A DNA stretch of 64,000 bases from Plumapathes pennacea. Taxonomy: Eukaryota; Cnidaria; Anthozoa; Antipatharia; Myriopathidae. The notes under the pieces were generated by a model. It was given only the letters and a program-made list of their open reading frames with translations. It was not told the DNA's origin and ran no database searches. Every line of letters starts with the position of its first letter. Position 1 is the first letter of the stretch. Position numbers and translations under genes: made by a program. Of the stretch, positions 1 to 10,916 are shown in pieces. The stretch covers positions 1-64,000 of the forward strand of contig OZ038465.1 of NCBI GenBank assembly GCA_964036295.1, in the 5' to 3' direction.

Positions 1-900
1 TGTTGGCCAGTTTAGTCATATTCTCTTTGTCCGTTTAATGGTACGATTAACTGCTAGACGATAATCACGACAGGGACTTCTTACAGACAAACACTCGCCA
101 TTATCTAGTATTCCTGTGAGCAGGACTCCGCCATCAGAATTCAGGAAGGCAGAGCTATCATTCTTGATGTGCTGCAAATAACAAAGAGGAGAATACCTGT
201 CGTTTTCCCATCGTCACATACGGGGCATCGAAGTACTCTGTAAAGCTCAGCCAGTTTGTACACGTCTGTCCTTTGCTTGCCTATCATCAAATACATATGT
301 TGGTACTTCCTTTCCTGTGTGAAACCTTCACATTTAATTCAATTGTGTCTTTTCTCCTTCAAAATGCGTACATATTCTTTATAACTATAGGAACAACAGA
401 CTTTCACCACACCAATCAAGCATTTGGGCCACTAAGTGCGTTCTGCCAGAGATCAGTACCCAAGCTCTATTTACCAGTCCTCGGGGGACATCCACGATTT
501 TGCCTAAAATCGCAAGGCTCAGCGTTGATCGCGGGATTGTGAAGAAGAAAGTGGTCCCATCTCATCCATATCCAGCTACGATAGTGGCATCGCTCAGTTT
601 CGATTGCAATTTGACATCCTCCACTGGAACGTAAAGCCTCCAGATTTTTTGCCTGAAGTCGACAAATCCATCTTGAATATTAGTTAAATATGGAATATTA
701 GTTAAACACTGACAGTGTAGCCTGTTGTTTTTTATCTTCATATATATCACCATGACTTCCTGGCTGGACCGCCGGTCCCTGAGGAAGTGCTCCAATTTAA
801 GCCTCGCTCAATGCGCCACTCGTACAAACGTCACCTTGTATAGGTTTCTCACACTACATCGGAAATACTTCAAAGTTGTTTAACAAACTTCTAATGTATG
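1..900. repeat. Dispersed repeat family A, copy 1
   Basis: Sequence from gttggccagtttagtcatat recurs from 2271, and the inner part again at 4426-5265 and partly at 3258-3835. Copies differ by small indels and inserted segments. The copies carry pieces that look like decayed exons on the minus strand. The window begins inside this copy. Confidence 0.85.
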
Positions 901-1016
901 CATGTTAAATATCTTATGCCTATTTACATCAATGGGTGTTATTCACGGTGCTCCTTGTATTTAAAGATACACAGGATAACTTTCGTTTAAACAAGCTTTC
1001 CCTTTCTGTGGTTGAT

Positions 1017-1330
1017 CGCCTTTTCGCGGCTTTGGTGGATGTTTACGAGGAAGCATTCTTAATGAGCCTAAAATCTTTTTGGCTTTGCTGCAGATGGAAG
1101 TAATATGGTAGTCCCAAGACAGGGTGTTTTATAGCCAAACCCCTAAATGTTTATGTTGAATAATCGCTGGCAGCCTTGCACCATCGAGGGAATACACGTG
1201 GGAGGCAGACTGGTCTCTTTTTCTAGAAATGTGAAGCACTTTACGTTTCTCGGTCTTCAAGGTTACTGACCAGCTCTTGCATCAGTCTGAAGCATGTAGC
1301 AAGTCCTCCTGTAGCTGTTCACAGCTAGAA
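1017..1330 (-). pseudogene. LINE reverse-transcriptase fragment
   Basis: The minus strand encodes LKTEKRKVLHISRKRD, a short gap, YSLDGARLPAIIQHKHLGVWL, a TAA stop, then TLSWDYHITSICSKAKKILG and LRMLP. This is the 'N..KC.v...sr / Y.l.g..l.....KYLGV.l / LSW..HI..i..KA...LG.LRR' region of non-LTR reverse transcriptases. Two in-frame stops show it is inactive. The catalytic YADD block is not in the piece. Confidence 0.75.
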
Positions 1331-2270
1331 GGAGAAGTAATTTGTGGAATTAATAATAATAATAATAACAATAGTAATACCTGAAGCATCTTAAGACAGC
1401 AAATCGTTGTCTCTTGTCAATGCAGAACGTTAAGGGTTACTAGATATGTGGTCTTCTTGATGGTTGCGGAGCTGGCCCTTACACACTTCATTCTTATCTT
1501 TTGTACACCTGGAGGAGACATACCATCATTTTTGTCTCCCAGAGACCATTTAGAAAATTATGTTTTTGTTGCATTTACAAATTAAAAAATAAATATTAAA
1601 ATGTATATTTAATAGTTACATTTTAGGAAAGGGACAGGAAGTCGCTTCTTTGGTATATATTTTTTTGTTTCATTTAAAAATTCAAAACTTGACATTAAAA
1701 ATTAGATATTAGACATTATCCTCGAGCGAAGCGAGGATAATAATCACGACGGACTTCTCACAGGTAAACACTCGCCATTATCTAACCACGAACTCGCAGA
1801 ATTTCCCAACCGAACTTAAACCTGCCCTGATGGTTCCAGGCCGACTCATTTTAGAATCCACCATCGGTGCCAGATCCTCAGGCCTCCGGCACCATTCTTG
1901 TGTCTGCCGGAATGGATTGGCAGATGGGCTGTGGTAACGTCTGCCTGTGACAAAAATAGAGAACACGTATAAAAAAAAAAACTCTCAATACAATTATTCA
2001 GAGAATGGAAAAAATATCTAAAACCTACACACTTAAGAGGTGCTGTGGTCTGGATACTTGACAAGAAAGTATCGTCAGCACCACGTTGGAGCAAAAATTG
2101 CGGGAAATCGCCGTTGGTTTCCACCTTCCACCCAAGTTCATCCTTCTGCTGTGGCCACAACCTGAATGTGGACTGAATAAGATATATAATCTTCAGGTCT
2201 TCGCCCCTCTTTGGCTTCCCCTCACCTTGAGCAAATTTGAGTAAAGTCTCATCTTCGAGCCTGGTCTTGT
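1331..2270. other. AT-rich spacer with hairpin and short AAT run
   Basis: A short AAT run at about 1351, then AT-rich DNA. At 1716-1740 is a 25-base hairpin, ttatcctcg around a GCGAAGC-containing loop. 1960-2270 resembles no other part of the window. Open frames at 1778-1966 and 1846-2286 lack motifs. Confidence 0.4.
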
Positions 2271-2935
2271 TGGCCAGTTTAGTCATATTCTCTTTGTCCG
2301 TTTAATGGTACGATTAACTGCTAGACGATAATCACGACAGGGTCTTCTTACAGACAAACACTCGCCATTATCTAGTATTCCTGTGAGCAGGACTCCGCCA
2401 TCAGAATTCAGGAAGGCAGAGCTATCATTCTTGATGTCATTCTTGATGTGCTGCAAATACACAAAGAGAATACCTGTCGTTTCACATACGGGGCATCGAA
2501 GTACTCTGTAAAGCTCAGCCAGTTTGTACACGTCTGTCCTTTGCCTGCCTATCATCAAATACATATGTTGGTACTTCCTTTCCTGTGTGAAACCTTCACC
2601 ACATTTAATTCAATTGTGTCTTTTCTCCTTCAAAAAGCGTACATATTCTTTATAACTGTAGAAACAACAAACTTTCACCACACCAATCAAGCGTTTCGGC
2701 CACTAAGTGTGTTCTGCCAGAGATCAGTACCCAAGCTCTATTTACTAAACCTCGGTGGACATCCACGATTTTGCCAAAAATCGCAAGGCTCAGCATTAAT
2801 CGCGGGATTGTGAAGAAGAAAGTGGTCCCATCTCATCCATATCCAGCTACGATAGTGGCATCACTCAGTTTGGATTGCAATTTGACATCCTCATCTGGAA
2901 CGTAAAGCCTCTCCAGATTTTTTCCCGATTTCTTT
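2271..2935. repeat. Repeat family A, copy 2
   Basis: Matches 1-650 with 90% or better by eye. After tccagattttttcccg it switches to a different segment (2936-3241) that also occurs at 5599-5848 and, inverted, in each satellite unit. Confidence 0.85.
2290..2564 (-). pseudogene. Possible Schlafen/AlbA_2-type domain fragment (family A copy 2)
   Basis: Same exon-like piece as at 4426-4651, but with a 12-base internal duplication (IKNDIKND) and a deletion after CPVC, marking it as degenerate. A third, more broken version lies at about 70-250 in copy 1. Confidence 0.35.
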
Positions 2936-3257
2936 AGCGAACTGTATGATTTGAAAATGACTACCACTCGTTTCTCTGTCTGTCTCTCTGTCAAATTCGC
3001 TCTAGGTCGTTTGCAGAACTCGCCAATGCTGATCGAAAATGAGATCAGACATATATCTTGCACTGAAAAACGGCCAGAATCAGACAGAAATATCGACATT
3101 GGCATTGATAGCGACAAATCTGCATCCTCCAGGCTGTTCTCCTGTGTCGTCGGCGCGGCGCGGAAGACTCTCAACATTCACCGGCAGCACTGACTCCTGC
3201 CTGTCGCATTGTGTGCGGCGCTAACCGGCCGGCCTTACTCACATTATCACCTTACTC

Positions 3258-3960
3258 ACATTTAATTCAATTGTGTCTTTTCTCCTTCAAAAAGCGTACA
3301 TATTCTTTATAACTGTAGAAACAACAAACTTTCACCACACCAATCAAGCGTTTCGGCCACTAAGTGCGTTCTGCCAGAGATCAGTACCCAAGCTCTATTT
3401 ACCAGTCCTCGGGGGACATCCACGATTAAAATCGCAAGGCTCAGCGTTGATCGCGGGATTGTGAAGAAGAAAGTGGTCCCAACTCATCCATATCCAGCTA
3501 CGATAGTGGCATCGCTCAGTTTCGATTGCAATTCGACATCCTCCACTGGAACGTAAAGCCTCCAGATTTTTTGCCTGAAGTCGACAAATCCATCTTGAAT
3601 ATTAGTTAAATATAGAATATTAGTTAAACACTGACAGTGTAGCCTGTTGTTTTTTATCTTCATATATATCACCATGACTTCCTGGCTGGACCGCCGGTCC
3701 CTGAGGAAGTGCTCCAATTTAAGCCTCGCTCAATGCGCCACTCGTACAAACGTCACCTTGTATAGGTTTCTCACACTACATCGGAAATACTTCAAAGTTG
3801 TTTAACAAACTTCTAATGTATGCATGTTAAATATCCAAGTATAGCCTTGCTCTCTTAGCCTGGATTCATGAAGCAATGCGTGGTCCTATCCACTTGAAGT
3901 CGAATATGATGATTTGTGTCTATTTAAATCAGTGGGTCTTTCATTGCTTGCTATCTTTTA
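3258..3960. repeat. Repeat family A, copy 3, 5'-truncated
   Basis: Begins at tttaattcaattgtgtcttt (compare 2606) and follows copy 1 closely, including cgcgggattgtgaagaagaa and the 'ggctggaccgccggtccctg' segment. A 9-base deletion lies at about 3427. Confidence 0.85.
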
Positions 3961-3992
3961 AGATTGGAGAGTGCATTCAAACAAATGAAAGC

Positions 3993-4024
<32 letters not shown>

Positions 4025-4425
4025 TATAAATGATTGGGTATGTTATTGGGTTTAATTTAACATTTACAAACAAGAGAAATTAAGAGAAAATAATTAGGTC
4101 CGTATTGAAAATTAAGTATAGAAATATAGAATATTAGTTAAATAAAGAAGTCAGCGGCCACTCCACGCTGTCTTCCCTTCTAACGTAGACCTTGTGTTTC
4201 CGGTCTTCAAATATCTATGGAGGACATTCTGGCTGGACCACCGGTCCCTCAGGAAGTGCTGCAACTTACCCCTTCTCCACTGAGCATTATTCAAGAATGT
4301 CACCCCGTAAAAAGTTTTCACACTACACCGGATTTGTAAAGCAATACCATGTCCCATTCACTTGGTGTTGAATATGACTATTTGTGCCTATTTACATCAA
4401 TGGGTGTTATTCACGGTGCTCCTTG

Positions 4426-4651
4426 GTCTTCTTACAGACAAACACTCGCCATTATCTAGTATTCCTGTGAGCAGGACTCCGCCATCAGAATTCAGGAAGG
4501 CAGAGCTATCATTCTTGATGTGCTGCAAATACACAAAGAGGAGAATACCTGTCGTTTTCCCATCGTCATCACATACGGGGCATCGAAGTACTCTGTAAAG
4601 CTCAGCCAGTTTGTACACGTCTGTCCTTTGCCTGCCTATCATCAAATACAT
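4426..4651 (-). pseudogene. Possible Schlafen/AlbA_2-type domain fragment (family A copy 4)
   Basis: The minus-strand frame contains IKNDSSAFLNSDGGVLLTGI then LDNGECLS, followed at once by a consensus donor (GTAAGA). This resembles the AlbA_2 DNA-binding motif of Schlafen-type proteins ('AFANSDGG.l.iGv.D.G'). Upstream, a CPVC pair (LRCPVC) is seen. Only one exon-sized piece remains and other copies carry indels, so it looks like an exon of a gene family that was duplicated and decayed. Motif recall only. Confidence 0.35.
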
Positions 4652-5400
4652 ATGTTGGTACTTCCTTTCCTGTGTGAAACCTTCACCACATTTAATTCAA
4701 TTGTGTCTTTTCTCCTTCAAAAAGCGTACATATTCTTTATAACTGTAGAAACAACAAACTTTCACCACACCAATCAAGCGTTTCGGCCACTAAGTGTGTT
4801 CTGCCAGAGATCAGTACCCAAGCTCTATTTACTAAGCCTCGGTGGACATCCACGATTTTGCCAAAAATCGCAAGGCTCAGCATTAATCGCGGGATTGTGA
4901 AGAAGAAAGTGGTCCCATCTCATCCATATCCAGCTACGATAGTGGCATCACTCAGTTTCGATTGCAATTTGACATCCTCCACTGGAACGTAAAGCCTCTC
5001 CAGATTTTTTCCTGAAGTCGACAAATCCATCTTGAATATTAGTTAAATATGGAATATTAGTTAAACACTGACAGTGTAGCCTGTTGTTTTTTATCTTCAT
5101 AAACTTCACCATGACTTCCTGGCTGGACCGCCGGTCCCTGAGGAAGTGCTCCAATTTAAGCCTCGCACAATCCGCCACTCGTACAAACGTCACCTTGTAT
5201 GGGTTTCTCACACTACATCGGAAATACTTCTAAGTTGTTTAACAAACTTCTAATGTATACATGTTAAATATCCAAGTATAGCCTTGCTCTCTTAGCCTGG
5301 ATTCGTGAAGCAATGCGTGGTCCTATCCACTTGAAGTCGAATATGATGACTTGTGTCTATTTAAATCAGTGGGTCTTTCATTGCTTTCTGTCTTTTAAGA
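4426..5400. repeat. Repeat family A, copy 4
   Basis: Starts at tcttacagacaaacactcgcc and runs through the same modules as copies 1-3, followed by the same 'ccaagtatagccttgctctc' tail as after copy 3 (3835 and 5270). Confidence 0.85.
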
Positions 5401-5598
5401 TTGGAGAGTGCATTCAAACAAATGAAAGCAATAATAATAACAATATAAATGATTAGGTATGTTATTGGGTTTAATTTAACATTTACAAACAAGAGAAATT
5501 AAGAGAAAATAATTAGGTCCGTATTGAAAATTAAGTACAGAAATATAGAATATTAGTTAAATAAAGAAGCCAGCGGCCACTCCACGCTGTCTTCCCTT

Positions 5599-5850
5599 CT
5601 CTCTGTCAAATTCGCTCTAGGTCGTTTGCAGAACTCGCCAATGCTGATCGAAAATGAGATCAGACATATATCTTGCACTGAAAAAAGGCCAGAATCAGAC
5701 AGAAATATCCACATTGGCACGACAAATCTGCATCCTCCAGGCTGTTCTCCTGTGTCGTCGGCGCGGCGCGGAAGACTCTCAACATTCACCGGCAGCACTG
5801 ACTCCTGCCTGTCGCATTGTGTGCGGCGCTAACCGGCCGGCCTTACTCTG
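5599..5850. repeat. Segment B: second copy of 2985-3241
   Basis: Shares ctctgtcaaattcgctctagg, cagacatatatcttgcactg and ggccggccttactc with 2985-3241, with small deletions. Its complement supplies about 150 bp of each 365-bp satellite unit (51470-51619 in unit 1). Confidence 0.85.
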
Positions 5851-6260
5851 AACTGAAGTACCAACTACTACCAACGACTTACACTGGAAAGCTGGTACAC
5901 AAACTTAGAACGGAAACCACTCAATAGATGCCAACAACTACCGGCACCTTACAAACGACTGATAGATGACATCAAACGCAATCGAATGAACAATAGACTA
6001 ATCAACAGGACAAAAGAACATGAACTGACCAATAACGAAACACAACCAAGCCGACTCGACCAACCATAGACCGACATAACGGACCAATCACGTCTACAAC
6101 CAGAGACATATATACCGCCATCTGACGAATACTTTTCACTTGACTCTGAAGATGACTTCCGCTCAGGTAGTCGAAACGTCAGTCACCAACAACAGTCTTT
6201 CTGGAGACTACTCTAACCCGGACGATGACAACCAACCTACTGTTCACACTCCTGGGTTCA
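5851..6260 (+). mobile_element. Probable 3' tail of a retroelement (Penelope-like type)
   Basis: A frame-broken coding-like piece (KRLIDDIKRNRMNNRLINRT..) is followed by ctctgaagatgacttcc..gtcgaaacgtcagtc, a conserved-looking tail word of the CUGAAGA...GAAAC kind found at the ends of some Penelope-like and related retroelements. No reverse transcriptase or GIY-YIG motif is preserved, so the class is uncertain. Confidence 0.35.
6146..6177 (+). ncRNA. Hammerhead-ribozyme-like core motif
   Basis: CTGAAGA (6146-6152) fits the hammerhead CUGANGA box; gact..agtc can pair as stem II; GAAAC follows at 6173-6177. A convincing stem III and cleavage triplet were not identified, so this may be only a look-alike. 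Confidence 0.2.
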
Positions 6261-6490
6261 AACCATTTGCCAAAATTTATATTTAATAGTTACATTTCTT
6301 TGGTTACATTTACATTTCTCGCTTCTTTGGTATATATATTTTTTGTTTCATTTAAAAATTCAAAACTTGACATTAGAAATTAGATATTAGACATTATCCC
6401 CGAGCGAAGCGAGGGTAATAATCAGGACAGGGACTTCTCACAGTCAAACACTCGCCATTATCTAATATCCTTGCAAGGTTGGGGGTCTCC

Positions 6491-7468
6491 CGCCCGGTCC
6501 TGAAAACCCTTACCCTATTTCAGACAGAAATACTTGATTTTCTATACCCTATTACAGACCTGACTCTAAAAATGTATACCCTATTTCAGACCCGACTCCA
6601 AAATGTATACCCTATTTCAGACCTTTGTTTAGAGATTTTTGTTCTTTTGCAACGATTTCCGCCCTGTTTTTTTTCCATTTACCGTAGAATGTCCGCGGCA
6701 ACATATTTCTGTTAAAATCATACCTATCACAGACCAAAAAGACAATCGATACCCTATTTCAGACCAAAAAGGCAAAATCGATACCCTATTTCAGACTAAA
6801 AATGCTTGAAAACGATACCCTTTCGGTCGGCACATACCTATATGGCTTATATATGGGAGTACCCCCAAGAGAACTAGTGTTGGAAAAAAAAAGTAAACCG
6901 TAATAACTATAACACACAAAGTTTTATCGTATTAAATTTCGAAAATACAAACTAAACAACTTACAGAAACGTCAAGTGTTGAACCTGATGTCGGACTTTA
7001 TCGACTTTATATATAACTAGCTTTCGAAGGCCATTTTGATTTCATTGAGCACAGGCCGATATTCTGGGATATTAGGAAACAACAACTACTTCCTGGCTGG
7101 ACCGTCGGTCCCTGAGGAAGTGCTCCAGTTTAAGCCTCGCTCAGTGCGCCACTCGTACAAACTTCATCTTGTATAGGTTTCTCACGCTACATCGGAAATA
7201 CTTCAAATTTGTTCAACAAACCTCCAGTGTATACATAGCACTACAGAGTGAGGGGATATTTACGATTATCTTATTTCTAATAATTAGAAGTTACACTAAG
7301 TTATCGTTGCAAAAATGTCATCCTGGCAACAATGAGTCGGGCTGGTTACCCGATGAAACCCCCTGTGAGTCTTTCGGACATACTCAGGATAATACCCTTG
7401 TCTGCGTGATGCATGACAAGGGGGGGACCAGGAAACCTCGAACACTATTGACAGGCCAAAGTAGTTCA
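6491..7468. repeat. Duplicated ~1-kb block, copy 1 ('ctatttcagac' family plus flank)
   Basis: Starts cgcccggtcctgaaaaccc and contains seven or more spaced taccctatttcagac words, then a ctatatggcttatatatggga..gtaccccc end typical of the G-end MITE family. It then continues with a family A-like segment (ggctggaccgtcggtccctg) and unique DNA ending ggccaaagtagttca. Confidence 0.85.
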
Positions 7469-8730
7469 TTCCAGCACCAATTATCAACATGGGAACAGAA
7501 TGTTGGACTTCACAGCGTATTTTATTTGTTATCGGTCAGCCCACAATTCTCCGTACAAACAATTTGACGTCACATTCGTCCAACATTGAGTTCTTGTCTC
7601 TTCTGTCCTTGGCTGTTCAAAACTAACTCACTCTATCTCACTGCACTCTCTTATGGTTTCAACTCGCCAGCCGTTTTGTCCCGCTTGACCGGGCATTCAT
7701 ACAATTAATCATAAATATTACAATTTCCTCGAATGTGATTGGTTCATAAACCCCCCGATTAATCATTAATTGGACACCTATTGTTCTGTAATCGGATACT
7801 TCTTTGTTCTGTAATCGGACAGTTGGCTTGACCAATCATAAGAAAGAGTGAAATTTAAATGCACCAATCAGCGTTACACTGATTTTCAGTGGAAAACTCG
7901 ATTGCCGGTGTGAGTTTGTGGCTTCTCGAAAGGCGAATTTTGTTAATTCTTGGACAACTTAACATGCAAGGAACAGTTTGTGGTCAATCAAAGAACGTGA
8001 ACAGTCACTATGTAACGAAAGAAGACAGGAAATTTTCGCCGGTCGGGCGCGTTTGTTTAGTTCACGACATCGCCAGCATGCTGTGCTATAGACACTCTGA
8101 AACTTACGGCTCGGCCAATGTCAATGAACGTCGTTAATTCATTTCAAAATCATGGAAGAAACTTAACTTTGTTGTGATGGACTGTGATGGACAAACGCTC
8201 CTAGAAAATTAAGCCGTCAAGAAATCGGTAAGTTTGTAATTGCTGTGCCGACCCGCTAAGATACAGATTTTTTCAGTCTTGAATATTTCCTTTGAATGCT
8301 TTGGAGTAAACTTCTGTGAAAAAAATAAACTAGTATTCTGAGTTTCAAAGTACCTGTTATGTTAAAAAATGTAAACCTGAAAAGTCGAAATAAACTGTCT
8401 TTCAATTTGTGAGTTCGTGATGGGTTTACTGATTTTTACTGAGTGTAAAGAACTTACACACTTTTTACTTTTACTTCAAAAATCCGCATTCAACTCAAAT
8501 CATTGGGTAAATTAGCTTCTTCTTTCTCTCAAGTATTTTAAGTTGATATAACTGAGAGCTAGATAACTACGAACAAGCGGCGTGTTTACAAACGCCGAAC
8601 CGTGTGTACGCGCGTGTTAAAATAGATCGGCGATGAAGTACTTCTTGATGCTTTGTTTTTATGTATAGTACAGGAGAAGACGCTGAAGCTATATGATCAT
8701 TTCATTCTCAGAAATTGTAATATTTATGAT
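7469..8730. other. Region between the duplicated blocks, no supported gene
   Basis: Contains several CCAAT words near 7735-7870 and a doubled ttgttctgtaatcgga at about 7779 and 7803. The 82-codon open frame at 7889-8137 has no motif. No exon with clear splice signals was recognised. Confidence 0.4.
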
Positions 8731-8734
8731 TAAT

Positions 8735-8881
8735 TGGTAAGAGGACTTCGTGTCGTCCGATGTCGGTCTGTAATCATACTCGTGATTACGAAATCAGACT
8801 CCCGCGAAGCGCGGTCGTCCGATTTCGTAATCACTCGTATGATTACAGACCGAATCGGACTCCACTCAGTCCTATTACCAT
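8735..8881. repeat. Foldback element, ~62-bp arms
   Basis: tggtaagaggacttcgtgtc.. through cgtgattacgaaatc reads back on the other side (gatttcgtaatcactcgtat .. cctattacca). The 13-base core ccgcgaagcgcgg is itself a palindrome around GCGAAGC. Two overlapping opposite-strand open frames here are by-products of the palindrome. Confidence 0.8.
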
Positions 8882-9036
8882 TATTAACTATTTGCCTAAT
8901 TAACGAAGAACGGAAAAGAATCCTAATTAACAAAGAAACAGAATATATCCGTATCAAGAAGGCTGATAGATTTCGAACAATTTCACGTGATCTAGTCTCG
9001 GGGGGACACTCATTATAATTTTGGGTGGGGGTGTGC

Positions 9037-9984
9037 CGCCCGGTCCTGAAAACCCTTACCCTATTTCAGATAGAAATACCTGATTTTCTATACCCTATCA
9101 CAGACCTGACTCTAAAAATGTATACCCTATTTCAGACCTTTGTTTAGAGATTTTTTGTTCTTTTGCAACGATTTCCGCCCTGTTTTTTTTTTCATTTGCC
9201 GTGGAATGTCCGCGGCAACATATTTCTGTTAAAATCATACCTATCACAGACCAAAAAGACAATCGATACCCTATTTCAGACCAAAAAGGCAAAATCGATA
9301 CCCTATTTCAGACTAAAAATGCTTGAAAACGATACCCTTTCGGTCGGCACATACCTATATGGCTTATATATGGGAGTACCCCCAAGAGAACTAGTGTTGG
9401 AAAAAAAAGTAAACCGTAATAACTATAACACACAAAGTTTTATCGTATTAAATTTCGATAATACAAACTAAACAACTTACAGAAACGTCAAGTGTTGAAC
9501 CTAATGTCGGACTTTATCGACTTTATATATAACTAGCTTTCGAAGGCCATTTTGATTTCATTGAGCACAGGCCGATATTCTGGGATATTAGGAAACAACA
9601 ACTACTTCCTGGCTGGACCGTCGGTCCCTGAGGAAGTGCTCCAGTTTAAGCCTCGCTCAGTGCGCCACTCGTACAAACTTCATCTTGTATAGGTTTCTCA
9701 CGCTACATCGGAAATACTTCAAATTTGTTCAACAAACCTCCAGTGTATACATAGCACTACAGAGTGAGGGGATATTTACGATTATCTTATTTCTAATAAT
9801 TAGAAGTTACACTAAGTTATCGTTGCAAAAATGTCATCCTGGCAACAATGAGTCGGGCTGGTTACCCGATGAAACCCCCTGTGAGTCTTTCGGACATACT
9901 CAGGATAATACCCTTGTCTGCGTGATGCATGACAAGGGGGGGACCAGGAAACCTCGAACACTATTGACAGGCCAAAGTAGTTCA
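9037..9984. repeat. Duplicated ~1-kb block, copy 2
   Basis: Near-identical to 6491-7468, with a 31-base deletion (one ctatttcagac unit) and few substitutions. The similarity ends exactly at ggccaaagtagttca. Confidence 0.9.
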
Positions 9985-10245
9985 GACCTTTGTTTAGAGA
10001 TTTTTTGTCCTTTCGGAACAATGTCCAACCTGTGTTTTCTTCCATTTGCCGTGCAATGTCCGTGGCGACATATTTCTGTTAAAATCATACCTATCCCAGA
10101 CCAAAAAGACAAAATTGATACCGTATTTCAGACCAAAAAGGCAAAATCGATACCCTCTTTCAGACTAAAAATGCTTGAAAACGATACCCTTTGGGTCGGC
10201 TCATACCTATATGGCTTATATATGGGAGTACCCCCAGGGCACTAG
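9985..10245. mobile_element. Third, diverged partial copy of the 'ctatttcagac' element fused to block 2
   Basis: Directly after block 2 the sequence restarts at gacctttgtttagagatttt (compare 9135) and runs to tatatgggagtacccccag. It is clearly more diverged from the other two than they are from each other, so it is a separate insertion and not part of the duplication. Confidence 0.75.
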
Positions 10246-10869
10246 CAACTGTTTTGTTGTGTGCGTCCTCCATTATTGGACTGGAAAGCTAAAATATTTT
10301 CTAAATGCCAGGAGCTTAGTACCTCTAAAGCAAACTTTAAGAATTGTTGAATAGTTAACATGATTTAAAACTCTTTATAACACTTCCAATCAAATCACCT
10401 CTCACTTCCGGTTCAGGATAGAGGTGACACAAAACGAACCAAAATATACGTTGTGTAGCAAATTTGCAACACTGCTTTAAAATCCCAGGCTCATGATATG
10501 ATAATAAATATATATGAACATGTTAGCATTCGTAAAAAACATTTAAAGTCTAAATTTTACGACCCTTTGTAATATCGAATTTGACTTCCGGTCAAGATGG
10601 CGGCGATTTTGAAAACCCCTTTAACTGGAGTCAGTAGCAAATTTCGCGATGGCACTATATCAGATATTTATTGATATGAGAAAATGAATATTTCCTGCAA
10701 GTTTGGTGCTTTTAACCAAAAGTGAACAATTCGGCCCAAATTCTGCACACATCCGCTCCACTATGTAGATCAAGAGATATTCAACCTTCTCTGAAAGTGT
10801 TTTTTAGTAAATTAGATTCAGTATTTCATCTAGAAACAGAAATAGCAGCATCAAGTGATAAAATACCCC
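10246..10869. other. Intergenic sequence 3' of the PPM1D-like gene
   Basis: No exon seen. Two ttccgg words (10408-10413, 10587-10592); the second is followed by tcaagatggcggc (10592-10604), an ETS plus YY1 pair on the plus strand that could be a promoter or a repeat-borne motif. Confidence 0.35.
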
Positions 10870-10875
10870 TTTATT
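10870..10875 (-). promoter_or_regulatory. Polyadenylation signal of the PPM1D-like gene
   Basis: A minus-strand AATAAA lies about 40 bases past the TGA stop at 10917-10919. It is the only canonical signal close to the stop. Confidence 0.5.
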
Positions 10876-10916
10876 AAATAAGTATTGAACAAAATAATCA
10901 AAAGATTTGAGTGGAC

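Noticed and set aside
8730..9018. Opposed open frames with arginine/isoleucine-rich products
   Set aside because: Both arise from the palindromic foldback element at 8735-8881.
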